From an uncultured Rikenellaceae bacterium (GTDB lineage: Bacteria > Bacteroidota > Bacteroidia > Bacteroidales > Rikenellaceae): DNA of 64,000 nt. Positions 9,270-18,940 of the stretch are shown here, piece after piece. The stretch's first letter is position 1, and the number at the start of each line of letters is the position of its first letter. The position numbers and the translations under genes were made by a program. Location: contig CALUZO010000005.1 in the NCBI GenBank assembly GCA_944325305.1, positions 1-64,000 on the forward strand, read 5' to 3'. The notes beneath the pieces were generated by a model. The model was given only the letters and a program-made list of their open reading frames with translations, was not told the DNA's origin and did not search any database.

Positions 9270-10030
9270 ATGCTTTTGCTAAGATTTATGTATATATTTT
9301 TCAGATCTGGTTTTTCTGTGAGTAATTCGCAATGGCGCGATTTGGTCTGGAAGTCGTTCCTTATGGCAGGGCCGGTCTGTGTCGATAGAGGAGAGTCGGC
9401 CGTGAGGGCTTTCTCGGTGGTTTGACGGATGAGTGGCTTGAGTACCTCGAAATCCATTCCGGCATCTTTGGCCAACAGTTCGCCTATGGCATACATGTGA
9501 TTGGTGAAATTGCTGGCGAAAACGGCTGCTACGTGTATCATGGCGCGTTGTTTCGATGCCACTTCTAGTACATTGTCCGAGAGCATCCGGGCTGTTTTCG
9601 TTACGGTATCCAGTGCTTTGGGTGTAGTGCCCTCGACCATGATCGGAACAGTGCGGAAATCGACTTTATATCCTTTGGTGAATGTTTGAAGCGGGTAGAG
9701 TACTGCTTTGTTTATGATATTCGGCGACAGTGCGTCTATGGGGGTGCAGCCTGATGTATGCGCTACCACCGCGTCGCCGAAGTTAATAGAGCCAGAAACG
9801 GATGCGATAGCCTTGTCGCTTACCGCTATGATGTACAGGTCTGCCGGTTTGATAAAGGCCGGATCGTTCGTGAATTTGCATTGGCATCTTGCAGCTATTC
9901 TCGTACCTTCGTTTCGGTTGCGGGCGAATATCTGGATCGGCGGATTGCCTGCCTTGTCCAGTGCCAGGGCCAAAGCTTCGGCAACGTTTCCGCTGCCGAT
10001 TATTACAATGTTTTCCTCTTTTGTTTGCAT
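9236..10030 (-). CDS. DUF2520-family Rossmann oxidoreductase
   Basis: A 264-residue cytosolic protein with an N-terminal NAD(P)-binding Rossmann fold (VIIGSGNVAEAL, residues 9-20) of the F420-dependent NADP reductase type and a C-terminal helical DUF2520 domain (around 125-250, with HVAAVFASNFTNHMYAIGE). The overall build resembles ketopantoate or pyrroline-5-carboxylate reductases, but the substrate is unknown. In many Bacteroidota this gene sits in front of kdsC and maf; here it overlaps kdsC by 34 bases, and maf lies at 36 kb instead. The start gives the MQTKEENIVIIG opening. Confidence 0.85.
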   Translation of the reverse strand: MQTKEENIVIIGSGNVAEALALALDKAGNPPIQIFARNRNEGTRIAARCQCKFTNDPAFIKPADLYIIAVSDKAIASVSGSINFGDAVVAHTSGCTPIDALSPNIINKAVLYPLQTFTKGYKVDFRTVPIMVEGTTPKALDTVTKTARMLSDNVLEVASKQRAMIHVAAVFASNFTNHMYAIGELLAKDAGMDFEVLKPLIRQTTEKALTADSPLSTQTGPAIRNDFQTKSRHCELLTEKPDLKNIYINLSKSIWETSKKTSQK

Positions 10031-10092
10031 GTTGTGTTGCTTTCCATCAGTTTGTCGCTATAGACGCGATGTTGTCGTTGTATGGTCGGTAG

Positions 10093-11454
10093 TTATTTTT
10101 TCGGGTTTGATTTGGCAGCCGGTTTCGATTCGCATACCTTGGGGATGTCTTTCATGAGCTCGACCAAAGGCCTGTTAAGCAAAGAGTTGGCTCCTGTGAG
10201 TTTAAATTCTTCCATGGCTTTCTCTATGGCTTGCAAATCCTTGTTGGTGGAGAAGTCGAGTTCGGAGTGTGGCATGTCGTCGATACTCTGGATGATTTCG
10301 AATGCGGTGATTCCGTTTATATCTTGCGCCGGTATATATTTGTTGACCTTGTCGTCGGTGTCGTTTTTTACTGCAGCGACCATTCCTGCGTTTTCCAGAT
10401 CGAATACGACGTCGCGAACTATTCTCAGCGGCATATTCAGTTCTGTCGATATGGTTTCCGAATCGACGGGCTTTTTCTGTTCCACGAAGTGTCTGACAAT
10501 GGTCATCATAGTGGCCAGCAATACTTTGCGCCGTTCGTTATGACTCATGTTTTCTGCATTTCGCTCCATCTCGAATCGTTCGATGTTTTGGTAAGCGAAT
10601 GAGAGTTCCGCACCGAACAACAGTATCTGCCAACTGGTCTGCAGCCAGATAAAGAACAGGGGAATTGCCGCTAAAGTACCGTATACGGCATTGTAGGATG
10701 TCATGTAGCCCTGCAACCAAACGTAGGCCCACTGGAAGATCTGGAACGATGTCCCGGCTATTACGCCGGCAATGAACGCTCCTTTCAGCTTGACCTTGGT
10801 ATTGGGAAGAACTATGTATATGAACGTAAACATCAGCCATATGGCTATGATTGAGATAAGAGTGAAAAGAAAGTCGCCGATCCATGTCCCGGTAAAATCC
10901 GTAACTCTGTTGCGGATGTATACTATCATACTGTTGGAGATGATCCATAGTATCGGAGCTACGAAGATCACTGCCACATAATCGGTGAATTTACGGGAGA
11001 AAGGACGCTGTTTTTTGATTTCCCATATATTGTTGAACACTCTTTCAACGTTGCTGAAGACCATGATGACGGACCATAGCAGGAATATGAAACCGGCCGA
11101 GGCGACAATGCCGCCCCTTGCCTGGTTGAGTTTGTTTATGGCGATCTGAATAAATCCGTCGATAGTGCCATTGTCGTTCGGAATAAGAGTGTGGATATAT
11201 TCCAGCAGACTGTCATACAGTCCGAAACCTTTCATCAACCCGAAAACCATGGCTGCGATGGGAACGAGAGAGGTCAGCGTGTAAAAAGAGAGGGCAGAGG
11301 CATTGATGGTGATATTATGCCTCCCCATACCTTTGGCGGTAAGAATGATGATCTTGAACGGACGCAAAAGCCAGCCCCATTTCTTCTCTTTGACAGTCTC
11401 TTCGTCGGTTTCCCAGACGCCGTTTTTTATGAAGTCGGTGATCTTTTTTATCAT
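10093..11454 (-). CDS. YihY/BrkB-family inner-membrane protein
   Basis: A 453-residue membrane protein of the YihY/BrkB (formerly ribonuclease BN) family. Residues 1-45 are cytosolic, about six hydrophobic segments follow between roughly 50 and 290, including the family pattern SALSFYTLTSLVPI near residue 55 and GAELSFAY at the end of the core. A soluble C-terminal tail of about 140 residues contains a winged-helix-like stretch (RRKVLLATMMTIVRHF to VFDLENAGMV). Function is unproven; transporter or envelope roles have been proposed for the family. It is in the same orientation as the methyltransferase gene 55 bases upstream and the DUF2520 gene downstream. Confidence 0.85.
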   Translation of the reverse strand: MIKKITDFIKNGVWETDEETVKEKKWGWLLRPFKIIILTAKGMGRHNITINASALSFYTLTSLVPIAAMVFGLMKGFGLYDSLLEYIHTLIPNDNGTIDGFIQIAINKLNQARGGIVASAGFIFLLWSVIMVFSNVERVFNNIWEIKKQRPFSRKFTDYVAVIFVAPILWIISNSMIVYIRNRVTDFTGTWIGDFLFTLISIIAIWLMFTFIYIVLPNTKVKLKGAFIAGVIAGTSFQIFQWAYVWLQGYMTSYNAVYGTLAAIPLFFIWLQTSWQILLFGAELSFAYQNIERFEMERNAENMSHNERRKVLLATMMTIVRHFVEQKKPVDSETISTELNMPLRIVRDVVFDLENAGMVAAVKNDTDDKVNKYIPAQDINGITAFEIIQSIDDMPHSELDFSTNKDLQAIEKAMEEFKLTGANSLLNRPLVELMKDIPKVCESKPAAKSNPKK

Positions 11455-11508
11455 CCTCGTGAGTTGAATCTGATTAATGAAATTATTCTTTACTCTTGGC
11501 GGATATGT

Positions 11509-12687
11509 CTATTTCAAGAATATTGCCCATTTCTTGTCGGCTATGGTTGTGAACGCTATGTATTTCGTGCCACCCTCGGCAACTCCGAGTTCTTTGGTGA
11601 TTTTTTCGGTGGAATAGGGGAATTCGTGTTTCATTACGTTTATTTTTTTGATCTTCATTCCTGCGAGTTTTTGCCGAAGATTTTTAGGCGAATATTTTTC
11701 GATAGATTCTATTTCGAAAACCTTGCCAACTTTTTCTTTCGGCAAGATATCCGAGAAGGCATAGGAGTTGTCTGTTTCGATGTAGGCATTCATGTCTGAG
11801 AAATATCTCTTTGCAAGCCGTGCTTTGGCAAGCGCTACGTCCGGAACTATCAGGTAGCGTGAAGTGGGCATGTGTGGTGCTGTATCTGCTTTGTCGGATG
11901 GTTGGTTTTTGTCGTATGGGTATTCGACCTCGTAGTGTCCGACTCCCGATGCCTTGATTGTCGGATGCTCGATTCTGTCGTCGATTTCGACCAGTACCTC
12001 TTTGCATTCGCCGTCGACTGAAACAACGTCGATAATTACATGTGAACCGAATATTCTGAAGGCTTCGTCTATGTCGAACATGGGCGAAAGTTTTATGACC
12101 ACCTTGGGGGCTATCTTTTTGATTCTAGGTAATAACTTGGTGATATCCGGGGAGCAATCCTCGAGTGTTATTTTTTTTCTCCCGTCGCTCCCGCGACGGT
12201 CCGGGTCTAAGAATACGAGATCGGCCGAAAGTTCAGGGTATTGTTCGAGTGCTTCCTCGATATTCATTTTTACGACAGAGATGTTGCGTCTTCCCAGCAA
12301 GTCGAAATTGGCCCTGGCTATCTCGGTCAGGAGAGGATCCTGTTCGATGCTCATTATTCTGTCGAAACGTTTGGACAGGTATAGGGAATCTACTCCCAGA
12401 CCGCTGCCCATGTCTATGCAGAATTCGCCTTTGTAGTGGCGGTGTGAAGCTGCCGCCTCGCTGCTGCATTGTTCGTAAGCTTTAGCCGATATGATGCATT
12501 GTGCCTTGTAGTAACTCGGTAGTTTTTTGCGTGCTTTTTGCAGATATTTGACTTGAGTTGCTACAAGCTGGGCATAAGGTATGTTTTTATCGAGTGCTAT
12601 CTTGGCCGGATCGGAGGATATGTGCTCCCTGACAGCTTCTCGCAATGGTTTGGTAAGCAACAAATCAAGTTCTTTTAAAGTCAGCAT
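11509..12687 (-). CDS. class I methyltransferase with THUMP-like domain
   Basis: A 392-residue protein with a class I SAM-dependent methyltransferase core: GEFCIDMGSGLGVDS around residues 87-101 is the SAM loop, IEQDP follows strand 2, and LVFLDPDRRG near 157-166 resembles an N6-adenine or rRNA methyltransferase catalytic motif. The C-terminal part (about 280-392, from SRYLIVPDVALAKARLAKRYF onward) matches the THUMP-like domain found in Bacteroidota members. The probable substrate is RNA, which is inference. The gene heads a leftward run with brkB. Confidence 0.8.
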   Translation of the reverse strand: MLTLKELDLLLTKPLREAVREHISSDPAKIALDKNIPYAQLVATQVKYLQKARKKLPSYYKAQCIISAKAYEQCSSEAAASHRHYKGEFCIDMGSGLGVDSLYLSKRFDRIMSIEQDPLLTEIARANFDLLGRRNISVVKMNIEEALEQYPELSADLVFLDPDRRGSDGRKKITLEDCSPDITKLLPRIKKIAPKVVIKLSPMFDIDEAFRIFGSHVIIDVVSVDGECKEVLVEIDDRIEHPTIKASGVGHYEVEYPYDKNQPSDKADTAPHMPTSRYLIVPDVALAKARLAKRYFSDMNAYIETDNSYAFSDILPKEKVGKVFEIESIEKYSPKNLRQKLAGMKIKKINVMKHEFPYSTEKITKELGVAEGGTKYIAFTTIADKKWAIFLK

Positions 12688-12793
12688 GATATGTGATCCC
12701 CTTATTTTAATGTTTCTGATAGTTTCTTCTGTTGATGTCGTGTTGGGGTTTGTTGTATGTATTGCAAAAATTATGCCTTTCTTGTTGTGGGTG

Positions 12794-14317
12794 TTAAAAT
12801 TTTGAACGCTTTGTGACGTTTTGTGATATTGTCGTGTAATGCCTTGTACTGCAAATGGTTATATATGAGATGACGAGCACTGCATAGCATAAAAAGACAC
12901 CTGCGAGGGAGATGTGTCCTTCAAATATTGCCCATTGTTGTGCTGCGCTCCATTCTACTATTCGGTTCTGAAGATTGGCGGCGGTGTCGAGTATGACGGA
13001 GAACGTATTTTGAAGAATACCGATTGGCGCGATAATCCATATCATGCCAAGCAGTACGATCACGTAGGCCGTCATGATTACGAGAGGTCCTGTAAGGATG
13101 CCGATGATGGGTGAGTTGCCGAACCAGTACGAAACTAACGGAGCCGTTCCGACTGTGGCCGCGAAGCCCACGATTATGGCGCCAGTCACGATATTGAGGA
13201 GTTTGCGTCGTGAGCGCAACGGATCGAACAAATGTCTGTAAAAGATTACGATTGCCAGTACGGCCGAAAACGAAAGCAGAAAACTTGGATCGGAGAGATA
13301 GTTGGGGTTGAGAGCGAGCATGACTACGGCTGTGCCGAGTATTATGTTCATTGTGTTCCGTTGTGACGATGTGGCAAGAGCCAGTTGTGCAAAGCTGGCC
13401 ATGGTTGCCGCGCGTATTACGGAAGGTGACATGCCGGTTGTCAAGGCGTAGAGCCAGATACACAGAATCGCCATTGAATTTTTGACTATGTGTCCGTAAC
13501 GGAACGTAGGTAGCAGGTAGAGCAACAGGTTGATAAGCAGAAACACTATCCCGACGTGGAGTCCCGAGACGGCAAGAATGTGAGCAGAGCCAGATTTGTT
13601 GTATGTCTGACGCATTTCGTTGCTGATGAACCGACGGTCGCCTATGACCATGGCCGATACGACTGCGTGCGATTCGTTGTCCAGAGTCAGGCGGTCGAGG
13701 CGTTGTGCGGCTTTTGAGTGGAGTTGCGAAGCGTAATATACCGGTGTAGTCGATACGTATTGTGCCTCTTTCAGCATGTTGCCGGGTGTGAGGTAGAGGC
13801 GTCTGTGGAATCCGCGCCTGCGCATGAGATTGCCGTAGGACGATCCTGTCGTATCTATGGCGTTCATCCACCCGCGGAATGCTATCTGCATTCCTTGATG
13901 TACGATGTAGCATGTGTCCACATAAAGTTGAATGCTTTCATCGGCGCTCAACCATGGTGCGTTGTCGTCTTTTGCCGTTTTGTAGTAACCGACGGTGGCT
14001 GAAGTACGCTGCCAGCGGCCACGTACGGATGGCTGTTCGTCGATTTGGGCGACGGCGGTAACATACTCGCCGTAAGGAAGCCGGCTTTTGGGAGTTGCGG
14101 CTTCGGATATGGTGAAAAAGAATAATAGAATGCTTGCCCATGCGAGTATGCTTCCGGCCTCATGCTTTTGAAGTATCCACGCCGCAGCCATTGTCGCAAG
14201 ACATGCTGACCCTGTGATGAAGGGATTCGTGTCGAAGAATGCCGACAATGCCAGTCCTGCCATTGCTGGCAGTATTATTTTTACGAACGGAGCCGGAGAG
14301 GTCTCATGGCTATTCAT
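12794..14317 (-). CDS. comEC: ComEC/Rec2 DNA-uptake channel protein
   Basis: A 507-residue polytopic inner-membrane protein of the ComEC/Rec2 family, which moves single-stranded DNA across the cytoplasmic membrane during natural transformation. The N-terminal DUF4131 segment (about 25-180) is followed by the Competence domain (about 210-490) with the signature SGSAHILAVSGLHVGI near 243-258 and SPSVIRAATMASF near 300. The C-terminal metallo-beta-lactamase domain of longer homologues is absent, as in many Bacteroidota versions. A housekeeping dprA is not present nearby; the DprA-like genes at 58-62 kb are on the island. Confidence 0.87.
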   Translation of the reverse strand: MNSHETSPAPFVKIILPAMAGLALSAFFDTNPFITGSACLATMAAAWILQKHEAGSILAWASILLFFFTISEAATPKSRLPYGEYVTAVAQIDEQPSVRGRWQRTSATVGYYKTAKDDNAPWLSADESIQLYVDTCYIVHQGMQIAFRGWMNAIDTTGSSYGNLMRRRGFHRRLYLTPGNMLKEAQYVSTTPVYYASQLHSKAAQRLDRLTLDNESHAVVSAMVIGDRRFISNEMRQTYNKSGSAHILAVSGLHVGIVFLLINLLLYLLPTFRYGHIVKNSMAILCIWLYALTTGMSPSVIRAATMASFAQLALATSSQRNTMNIILGTAVVMLALNPNYLSDPSFLLSFSAVLAIVIFYRHLFDPLRSRRKLLNIVTGAIIVGFAATVGTAPLVSYWFGNSPIIGILTGPLVIMTAYVIVLLGMIWIIAPIGILQNTFSVILDTAANLQNRIVEWSAAQQWAIFEGHISLAGVFLCYAVLVISYITICSTRHYTTISQNVTKRSKF

Positions 14318-14348
14318 TTTCAGGCATGCGGTTTTATTGTTGAGATGA

Positions 14349-14357
14349 ACAAAGATA
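14349..14357 (-). promoter_or_regulatory. -7 promoter box for comEC
   Basis: On the minus strand this reads TATCTTTGT, an exact TAnnTTTGY match about 30 bases upstream of the comEC ATG. Confidence 0.5.
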
Positions 14358-14489
14358 GTGTAAAAAAGTCGTTTGGTGATGCCTTAAGTCGTCATCAATG
14401 TCGGGAATAGTTATGTCGGATTGGTTTGCGTGTAGTGTTCAAACGGATAATTTTGAATGTCGTGTTTCCCGTTGTATCGTATAATTTCG

Positions 14490-14498
14490 TACCTTTGT
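14490..14498 (+). promoter_or_regulatory. -7 promoter box for rarA
   Basis: TACCTTTGT, an exact TAnnTTTGY match only 9 bases before the rarA ATG, predicting a transcript with a leader of about 5-8 bases. Confidence 0.5.
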
Positions 14499-14507
14499 TT
14501 TGCGACT

Positions 14508-15818
14508 ATGAATAATAATCAGAATATGCAGCCCCAGAGCGAACCTCAGAGTTTTATACCATTGGCTGAAAGGCTCAGGCCGTCCAAACTCGAGGAGTAT
14601 GTAGGTCAATCGCATCTTGTCGGGCCGGGCGGAGTCTTCCGACGGTTTCTCGAGACGGGCAATGTGCCTTCGTTTATTTTGTGGGGTCCTCCTGGAGTAG
14701 GGAAAACGACCTTGGCCAGGATGGTGGCAGCTTCGCTCGAACGACCGTTTTATACCTTGTCGGCAATCAATTCGGGGGTTAAGGAGGTGCGCGATGTCAT
14801 CGAACAGGCAAAAAAACAGAGATTCTTCAGCGCAGCACCGCCATTTCTTTTCATAGACGAGATACATCGCTTTAATAAATCGCAGCAGGACTCGCTGTTG
14901 GGTGCCGTAGAACAAGGCATAGTGACGCTCATAGGCGCCACGACCGAGAATCCTTCATTCGAAGTAATATCTCCGCTGCTTTCGAGGTGTCAGGTGTATG
15001 TCCTGAAGGCACTCGAGGAGCCTGAATTGCAGACTTTGCTCGATCGCGCGCTCGCCACTGATCTGGAGCTCAAATCGCGTAATCCTAAGGTGGAGCAGAC
15101 CAATGCGCTGTTCAGGTTTTCGGGAGGTGACGCCCGGAAATTGCTCAATATTCTCGATATACTTCTCGGTGCGACAGAGGGGCAGCTGGTTATAAACGAC
15201 AAGACTGTTACGGATGCCCTCCAGCAGAATATAGCCCTGTACGACAAGAACGGCGAACAACATTACGACCTCATATCGGCCTTTATCAAGAGCGTGAGGG
15301 GAAGTGATCCCAATGCGGCACTGTATTACCTTGCCCGTATGCTTGCCGGTGGCGAAGATGTGAAGTTTATAGCCCGTCGTCTTGTGATACTCGCTGCCGA
15401 GGATATAGGTTTGGCCAATCCGAATGCCATGCTGTTGGCCAATGCGTGTTTCGATACGGTGCATAAAATAGGAATGCCCGAGGCGCAGATACCGCTTTCG
15501 GAGACCACCATCTATCTTGCTTCGAGTCCCAAAAGCAATTCGGCATATATGGCCATTGCAAAAGCCATGGACCTCGTTCATAAGGATACGACAAACCGTC
15601 CGGTGCCACTGCACATACGAAATGCGCCTACGAGCCTTATGAAAGAGCTCTCGTACGGGAAGAACTATAAGTACGCACACGATTACAAGGATAATTTTGT
15701 CGAGCAGGAGTTTTTTCCCGAAGGCCTCGAAGGTACCAAATTCTACACTCCCGGCGACAACGCTCAGGAGAATGCAATATCGGAAAGAATAAAGGCCCGG
15801 TGGAAAGATAAATATTGA
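14508..15818 (+). CDS. rarA: replication-associated recombination protein A (AAA+ ATPase)
   Basis: RarA/MgsA is an AAA+ ATPase related to clamp-loader subunits and RuvB that acts at stalled replication forks. The 436-residue protein has Walker A GPPGVGKTT (60-68), Walker B FLFIDEIHRF near 115-124, sensor and arginine-finger regions, and the C-terminal tetramerisation domain with the family stretch SAFIKSVRGSDPNAALYYLARML and the closing YAHDYKDNFVEQEFFPE. The in-frame ATG at 14457 would put 17 hydrophobic residues upstream of a promoter box, so 14508 is chosen. It is transcribed divergently from comEC. Confidence 0.93.
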   Translation: MNNNQNMQPQSEPQSFIPLAERLRPSKLEEYVGQSHLVGPGGVFRRFLETGNVPSFILWGPPGVGKTTLARMVAASLERPFYTLSAINSGVKEVRDVIEQAKKQRFFSAAPPFLFIDEIHRFNKSQQDSLLGAVEQGIVTLIGATTENPSFEVISPLLSRCQVYVLKALEEPELQTLLDRALATDLELKSRNPKVEQTNALFRFSGGDARKLLNILDILLGATEGQLVINDKTVTDALQQNIALYDKNGEQHYDLISAFIKSVRGSDPNAALYYLARMLAGGEDVKFIARRLVILAAEDIGLANPNAMLLANACFDTVHKIGMPEAQIPLSETTIYLASSPKSNSAYMAIAKAMDLVHKDTTNRPVPLHIRNAPTSLMKELSYGKNYKYAHDYKDNFVEQEFFPEGLEGTKFYTPGDNAQENAISERIKARWKDKY

Positions 15819-15884
15819 TGTTCTGTTCCTGTGTGGTTTGCCCGAATTTACTGTTTTTTGCTGGGAAAATAGGATCAGTTTTCT

Positions 15885-15893
15885 TATTTTTGT
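15885..15893 (+). promoter_or_regulatory. -7 promoter box for plsY
   Basis: TATTTTTGT matches TAnnTTTGY exactly, with a TTTTTTG run 24 bases upstream. The leader to the plsY start is about 80 bases. Confidence 0.45.
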
Positions 15894-15978
15894 AGAGCTA
15901 ATAAAGGTGCCGGCATACTCATAGCCGGCATGTTTGTATGTCAGCCCATTCTTAAAGAGAAATCAAAAAAACAATGGT

Positions 15979-16614
15979 ATGATTGTTACAGTATTGCTCG
16001 TCGTCGTAGCTTATTTGTTAGGGTCTATCCCCAGCGCCGTATGGATCGGGAAGCGTTTTTATGGAGTGGACGTGCGTGAGCACGGTAGCAGAAATGCCGG
16101 TGCGACCAATACTCTTCGCGTCCTTGGAAGGAGGGCTGCCACTCCGGTACTGTTGCTCGACATGGCTAAAGGATTCGCTGCGGTCATGCTTTTTCATTTG
16201 TCGCCTTACAAAGGTACCGATTTCGAGTTTTATCTGAAACTTATACTGATAGTAGCTGTCGTGTTGGGACATATCTTCCCGTTGTTTGCCGGCTTCAAGG
16301 GAGGAAAGGGCGTGGCAACTATGACGGGTGCCGTATTGGGAATGTATCCTCCGGCAGTTTTTTTGTGCCTTTTGACGTTTCTGTTGGTTCTCGCCATATC
16401 GCATTATGTGTCGCTGAGCTCCATGACTGCTGGGGTTATGTTTCCGGTATATCTGGTACTGGTGTTCGGAGAGACCTATTTGCCCCTTATAATATTTGCG
16501 TGTGTTGTGGCGGTGGTGCTGATCATTACGCACAGAAAGAATATCAGACGTCTCATTAACGGAACCGAGTCCAAAATATATCTCTGGAAACCCAAATCAC
16601 GCTCCGAAGAGTAG
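15979..16614 (+). CDS. plsY: acyl-phosphate:glycerol-3-phosphate acyltransferase
   Basis: PlsY transfers an acyl group from acyl-phosphate to glycerol-3-phosphate, the first committed step of phospholipid synthesis, in the inner membrane. The 211-residue protein has the usual hydrophobic segments and the three loop motifs: GSIPSAVW near residue 14 and GSRNAGATNTLRVLG (about 35-49), GHIFPLFAGFKGGKGVAT (about 101-118), and a third region near HYVSLSSMTAGV. An upstream in-frame ATG at 15934 adds 15 charged residues that the family lacks, so 15979 is preferred. An out-of-frame ATG lies at 15974. Confidence 0.92.
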   Translation: MIVTVLLVVVAYLLGSIPSAVWIGKRFYGVDVREHGSRNAGATNTLRVLGRRAATPVLLLDMAKGFAAVMLFHLSPYKGTDFEFYLKLILIVAVVLGHIFPLFAGFKGGKGVATMTGAVLGMYPPAVFLCLLTFLLVLAISHYVSLSSMTAGVMFPVYLVLVFGETYLPLIIFACVVAVVLIITHRKNIRRLINGTESKIYLWKPKSRSEE

Positions 16615-17047
16615 GGTTGTTCTGTTTGCTTTGTTTTTTTGCTTTGTGTGGGTCTGTCGCATGCACTCTTCTCCGATTTGACGGTGTATGTCGTTTTTTT
16701 GTTGTCTCGGGTTTTCTGATAACGGTCGATTCATGACCCTTTTATTGGCATCTTGCGTGACGTATGTAGTGTGGTCGGATGTCTTTGTTACGGATAAATA
16801 CAGGTCTCCTTTTCCCGTGTCTGTATGTAGTATTATCGCTGCTTGTATCTTAATTTGGACTTAGTATTTTATATTAGTGTATATTTCTGATAATTAATGT
16901 TGTATGTGTCTGTTGGCGTTTTTTCGATAGCGTAAAATTTGTAAAATTGTTTAGATTCTTCGTATATTTGACTCTGTAATTCATCGTCAATCGGTCCCTT
17001 TGTTGGTGCCCGGCAAATATAATAACAGAACTAACCCGTTGTAAATA
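16615..17047. other. 433-base gene-free gap
   Basis: Between plsY and the acyl-CoA synthetase no coding frame with family character is visible on either strand. It is T-rich on the plus strand and contains the synthetase promoter near its right end. Confidence 0.6.
16939..16971 (+). promoter_or_regulatory. promoter for acyl-CoA synthetase
   Basis: TTG at 16939-16941 and TATATTTG at 16963-16970 are separated by 21 bases, close to the Bacteroidota -33/-7 arrangement. The leader to the ATG at 17048 would be about 70 bases. Confidence 0.5.
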
Positions 17048-18712
17048 ATGTTGGATCAGAATCTTATAAGGATGTATGAGAAAAGTTTCCGCGAGAATGC
17101 GGAACTTCCGGCACTTACTGATTATTTCAAACGGAATGATGTTTTCTCTTATTTGGATATGGCCGCAGAGATAGCTAAACTTCACATGCTTTTCGAAAAG
17201 TGCGGCATAGAAAAGGGAGATAAAATATCGCTGATAGGACGCAATAATACTCGTTGGTGCATAACATACGTTGCTACCATTACCTACGGGGCGGTAATTG
17301 TGCCGATACTTCAGGATTTCCCGGCTAACGATTTGCATCATATTATCAACCACTCCGAATCTAAACTTCTGTTTTGCGGCGACCGTATTTGGGATAGTGT
17401 CGAGACTGACCAGATAGAACGGGTTATTGCCGTGATAAATCTCGTGGACTTCGGTTGCCTTTTTGATCGCACCGAAGGCGAAAGCATAAGGGAATTTCAG
17501 GACAATGTGCAGACCCATTTCAAAGAACGTTATCCGGCAGGCTTCAAAACACAGGATATTAAATACTGTGACGTCCGGAATGATGATGTAATAGTTCTCA
17601 ACTATACTTCTGGCACGACCGGTTTCAGCAAGGGAGCGATGCTTACATGCAACAATATTACGGGTAACGTACAATTCTGCATAGATCTCGGAGTCAGGCT
17701 TAAATATGATCGGGTGCTCTCTCTTCTTCCGCTCGCGCACGTATACGGGTGTACCGTAGATTTTCTGCTTTCTTTGGCTGTAGGTGCTCATGTGACGCTG
17801 TTGGGTAAAACTCCATCGCCAAAACTTCTGATAGAGGCAATGCGGAATGTCAAGCCACAGGTGGTATGTTGTGTTCCGCTTATATTGGAGAAGATATGCC
17901 GCAAACAGGTATTCCCGATTTTAGGCAAAGGTTTTATGCGGTTGGCACTTCAGATTCCTCTTCTCGACAATAAAATATACGGCAGGATAAGACATGACCT
18001 GATTAATATTTTCGGGGGCGAGGTGCGTCAGGTCATTGTGGGAGGAGCGCCTTTCAACCATGAGGTAGAAGAGATGTTGCTTAAGATAAAATTTCCGGTC
18101 ACGGTGGCATACGGCATGACCGAATGCGCTCCGCTGATAAGCTATGCACATTGGTATAATTTCAAGCCTGGCTCATGCGGACAGGTGTTGCACGGTTATA
18201 TGCAGGTCAAGATAGATTCGTCAGATCCGTATAATGTTCCGGGCGAGATCATGACGCGTGGAGAAAACGTAATGAAGGGGTATTACAAGAATGCGAAAGC
18301 TACCGAAGCGATAATCGACAAGGATGGATGGCTGCATACGGGTGATATTGGTACGATTGATGCGGACGGGACACTCTTCATAAGGGGACGTTGCAAAAGC
18401 ATGGTACTCGGGGCCAATGGCCAGAATATATATCCGGAAGAGATCGAAGCCAAACTTAATAACCTCTATTGCGTTATGGAGTCGTTGGTGCTGGAACGCG
18501 ACGGCAAGTTGGTAGCTCTTGTTTATCCCGATTATGAACGGGCAGATGCAGATAAGGTCAATGGCAATTTGGCGGATGTTATGAAAAAGAATCTCGAGGA
18601 ACTCAACACCTTGGTGGCCCCGTATGAGAAGGTTTCCGATATAATTCTTTTCCCTAACGAGTTTGAGAAGACACCTAAAAAGAGCATAAAACGATATTTG
18701 TATAACGTATAG
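17048..18712 (+). CDS. AMP-forming acyl-CoA synthetase
   Basis: A 554-residue ANL-superfamily ligase that would activate a carboxylic acid, probably a long-chain fatty acid, via an acyl-adenylate to the CoA thioester. The AMP-binding P-loop is [16 protein letters not shown] around residues 182-197, the YGMTE adenylate motif is near 357, and HTGDIG with the following RGRCKSMV hinge marks the move to the C-terminal domain; the catalytic lysine lies near the end in KTPKKSIKR. The closing SIKRYLYNV is as in fadD-like Bacteroidota proteins. Substrate is not determined. It is monocistronic with its own promoter and terminator. Confidence 0.85.
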   Translation: MLDQNLIRMYEKSFRENAELPALTDYFKRNDVFSYLDMAAEIAKLHMLFEKCGIEKGDKISLIGRNNTRWCITYVATITYGAVIVPILQDFPANDLHHIINHSESKLLFCGDRIWDSVETDQIERVIAVINLVDFGCLFDRTEGESIREFQDNVQTHFKERYPAGFKTQDIKYCDVRNDDVIVLNYTSGTTGFSKGAMLTCNNITGNVQFCIDLGVRLKYDRVLSLLPLAHVYGCTVDFLLSLAVGAHVTLLGKTPSPKLLIEAMRNVKPQVVCCVPLILEKICRKQVFPILGKGFMRLALQIPLLDNKIYGRIRHDLINIFGGEVRQVIVGGAPFNHEVEEMLLKIKFPVTVAYGMTECAPLISYAHWYNFKPGSCGQVLHGYMQVKIDSSDPYNVPGEIMTRGENVMKGYYKNAKATEAIIDKDGWLHTGDIGTIDADGTLFIRGRCKSMVLGANGQNIYPEEIEAKLNNLYCVMESLVLERDGKLVALVYPDYERADADKVNGNLADVMKKNLEELNTLVAPYEKVSDIILFPNEFEKTPKKSIKRYLYNV

Positions 18713-18735
18713 AATACGTTGAGTCTTTTACAGTT

Positions 18736-18768
18736 AAGAGAGGGGGAAGAAGATCCCCCCCCTCTCTT
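18736..18768 (+). terminator. terminator after acyl-CoA synthetase
   Basis: An 11-base-pair GC-rich stem (18736-18746 with 18758-18768) about 25 bases after the stop codon. No long T tract follows. Confidence 0.6.
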
Positions 18769-18940
18769 TGTTCCGTAATGTCGGACTAATTGACATATAT
18801 GCGAAAAACCATTGGCTCTTTATGACATATCGTGGTATAAAACAGGTACGGAACCAGACGCATTATGGAGAGGGCGTGAAAGAGTGACGCATAGGCGTCA
18901 TGAGCCTTGCCATGTGTATGAATTATGACTTCTCGACCTG

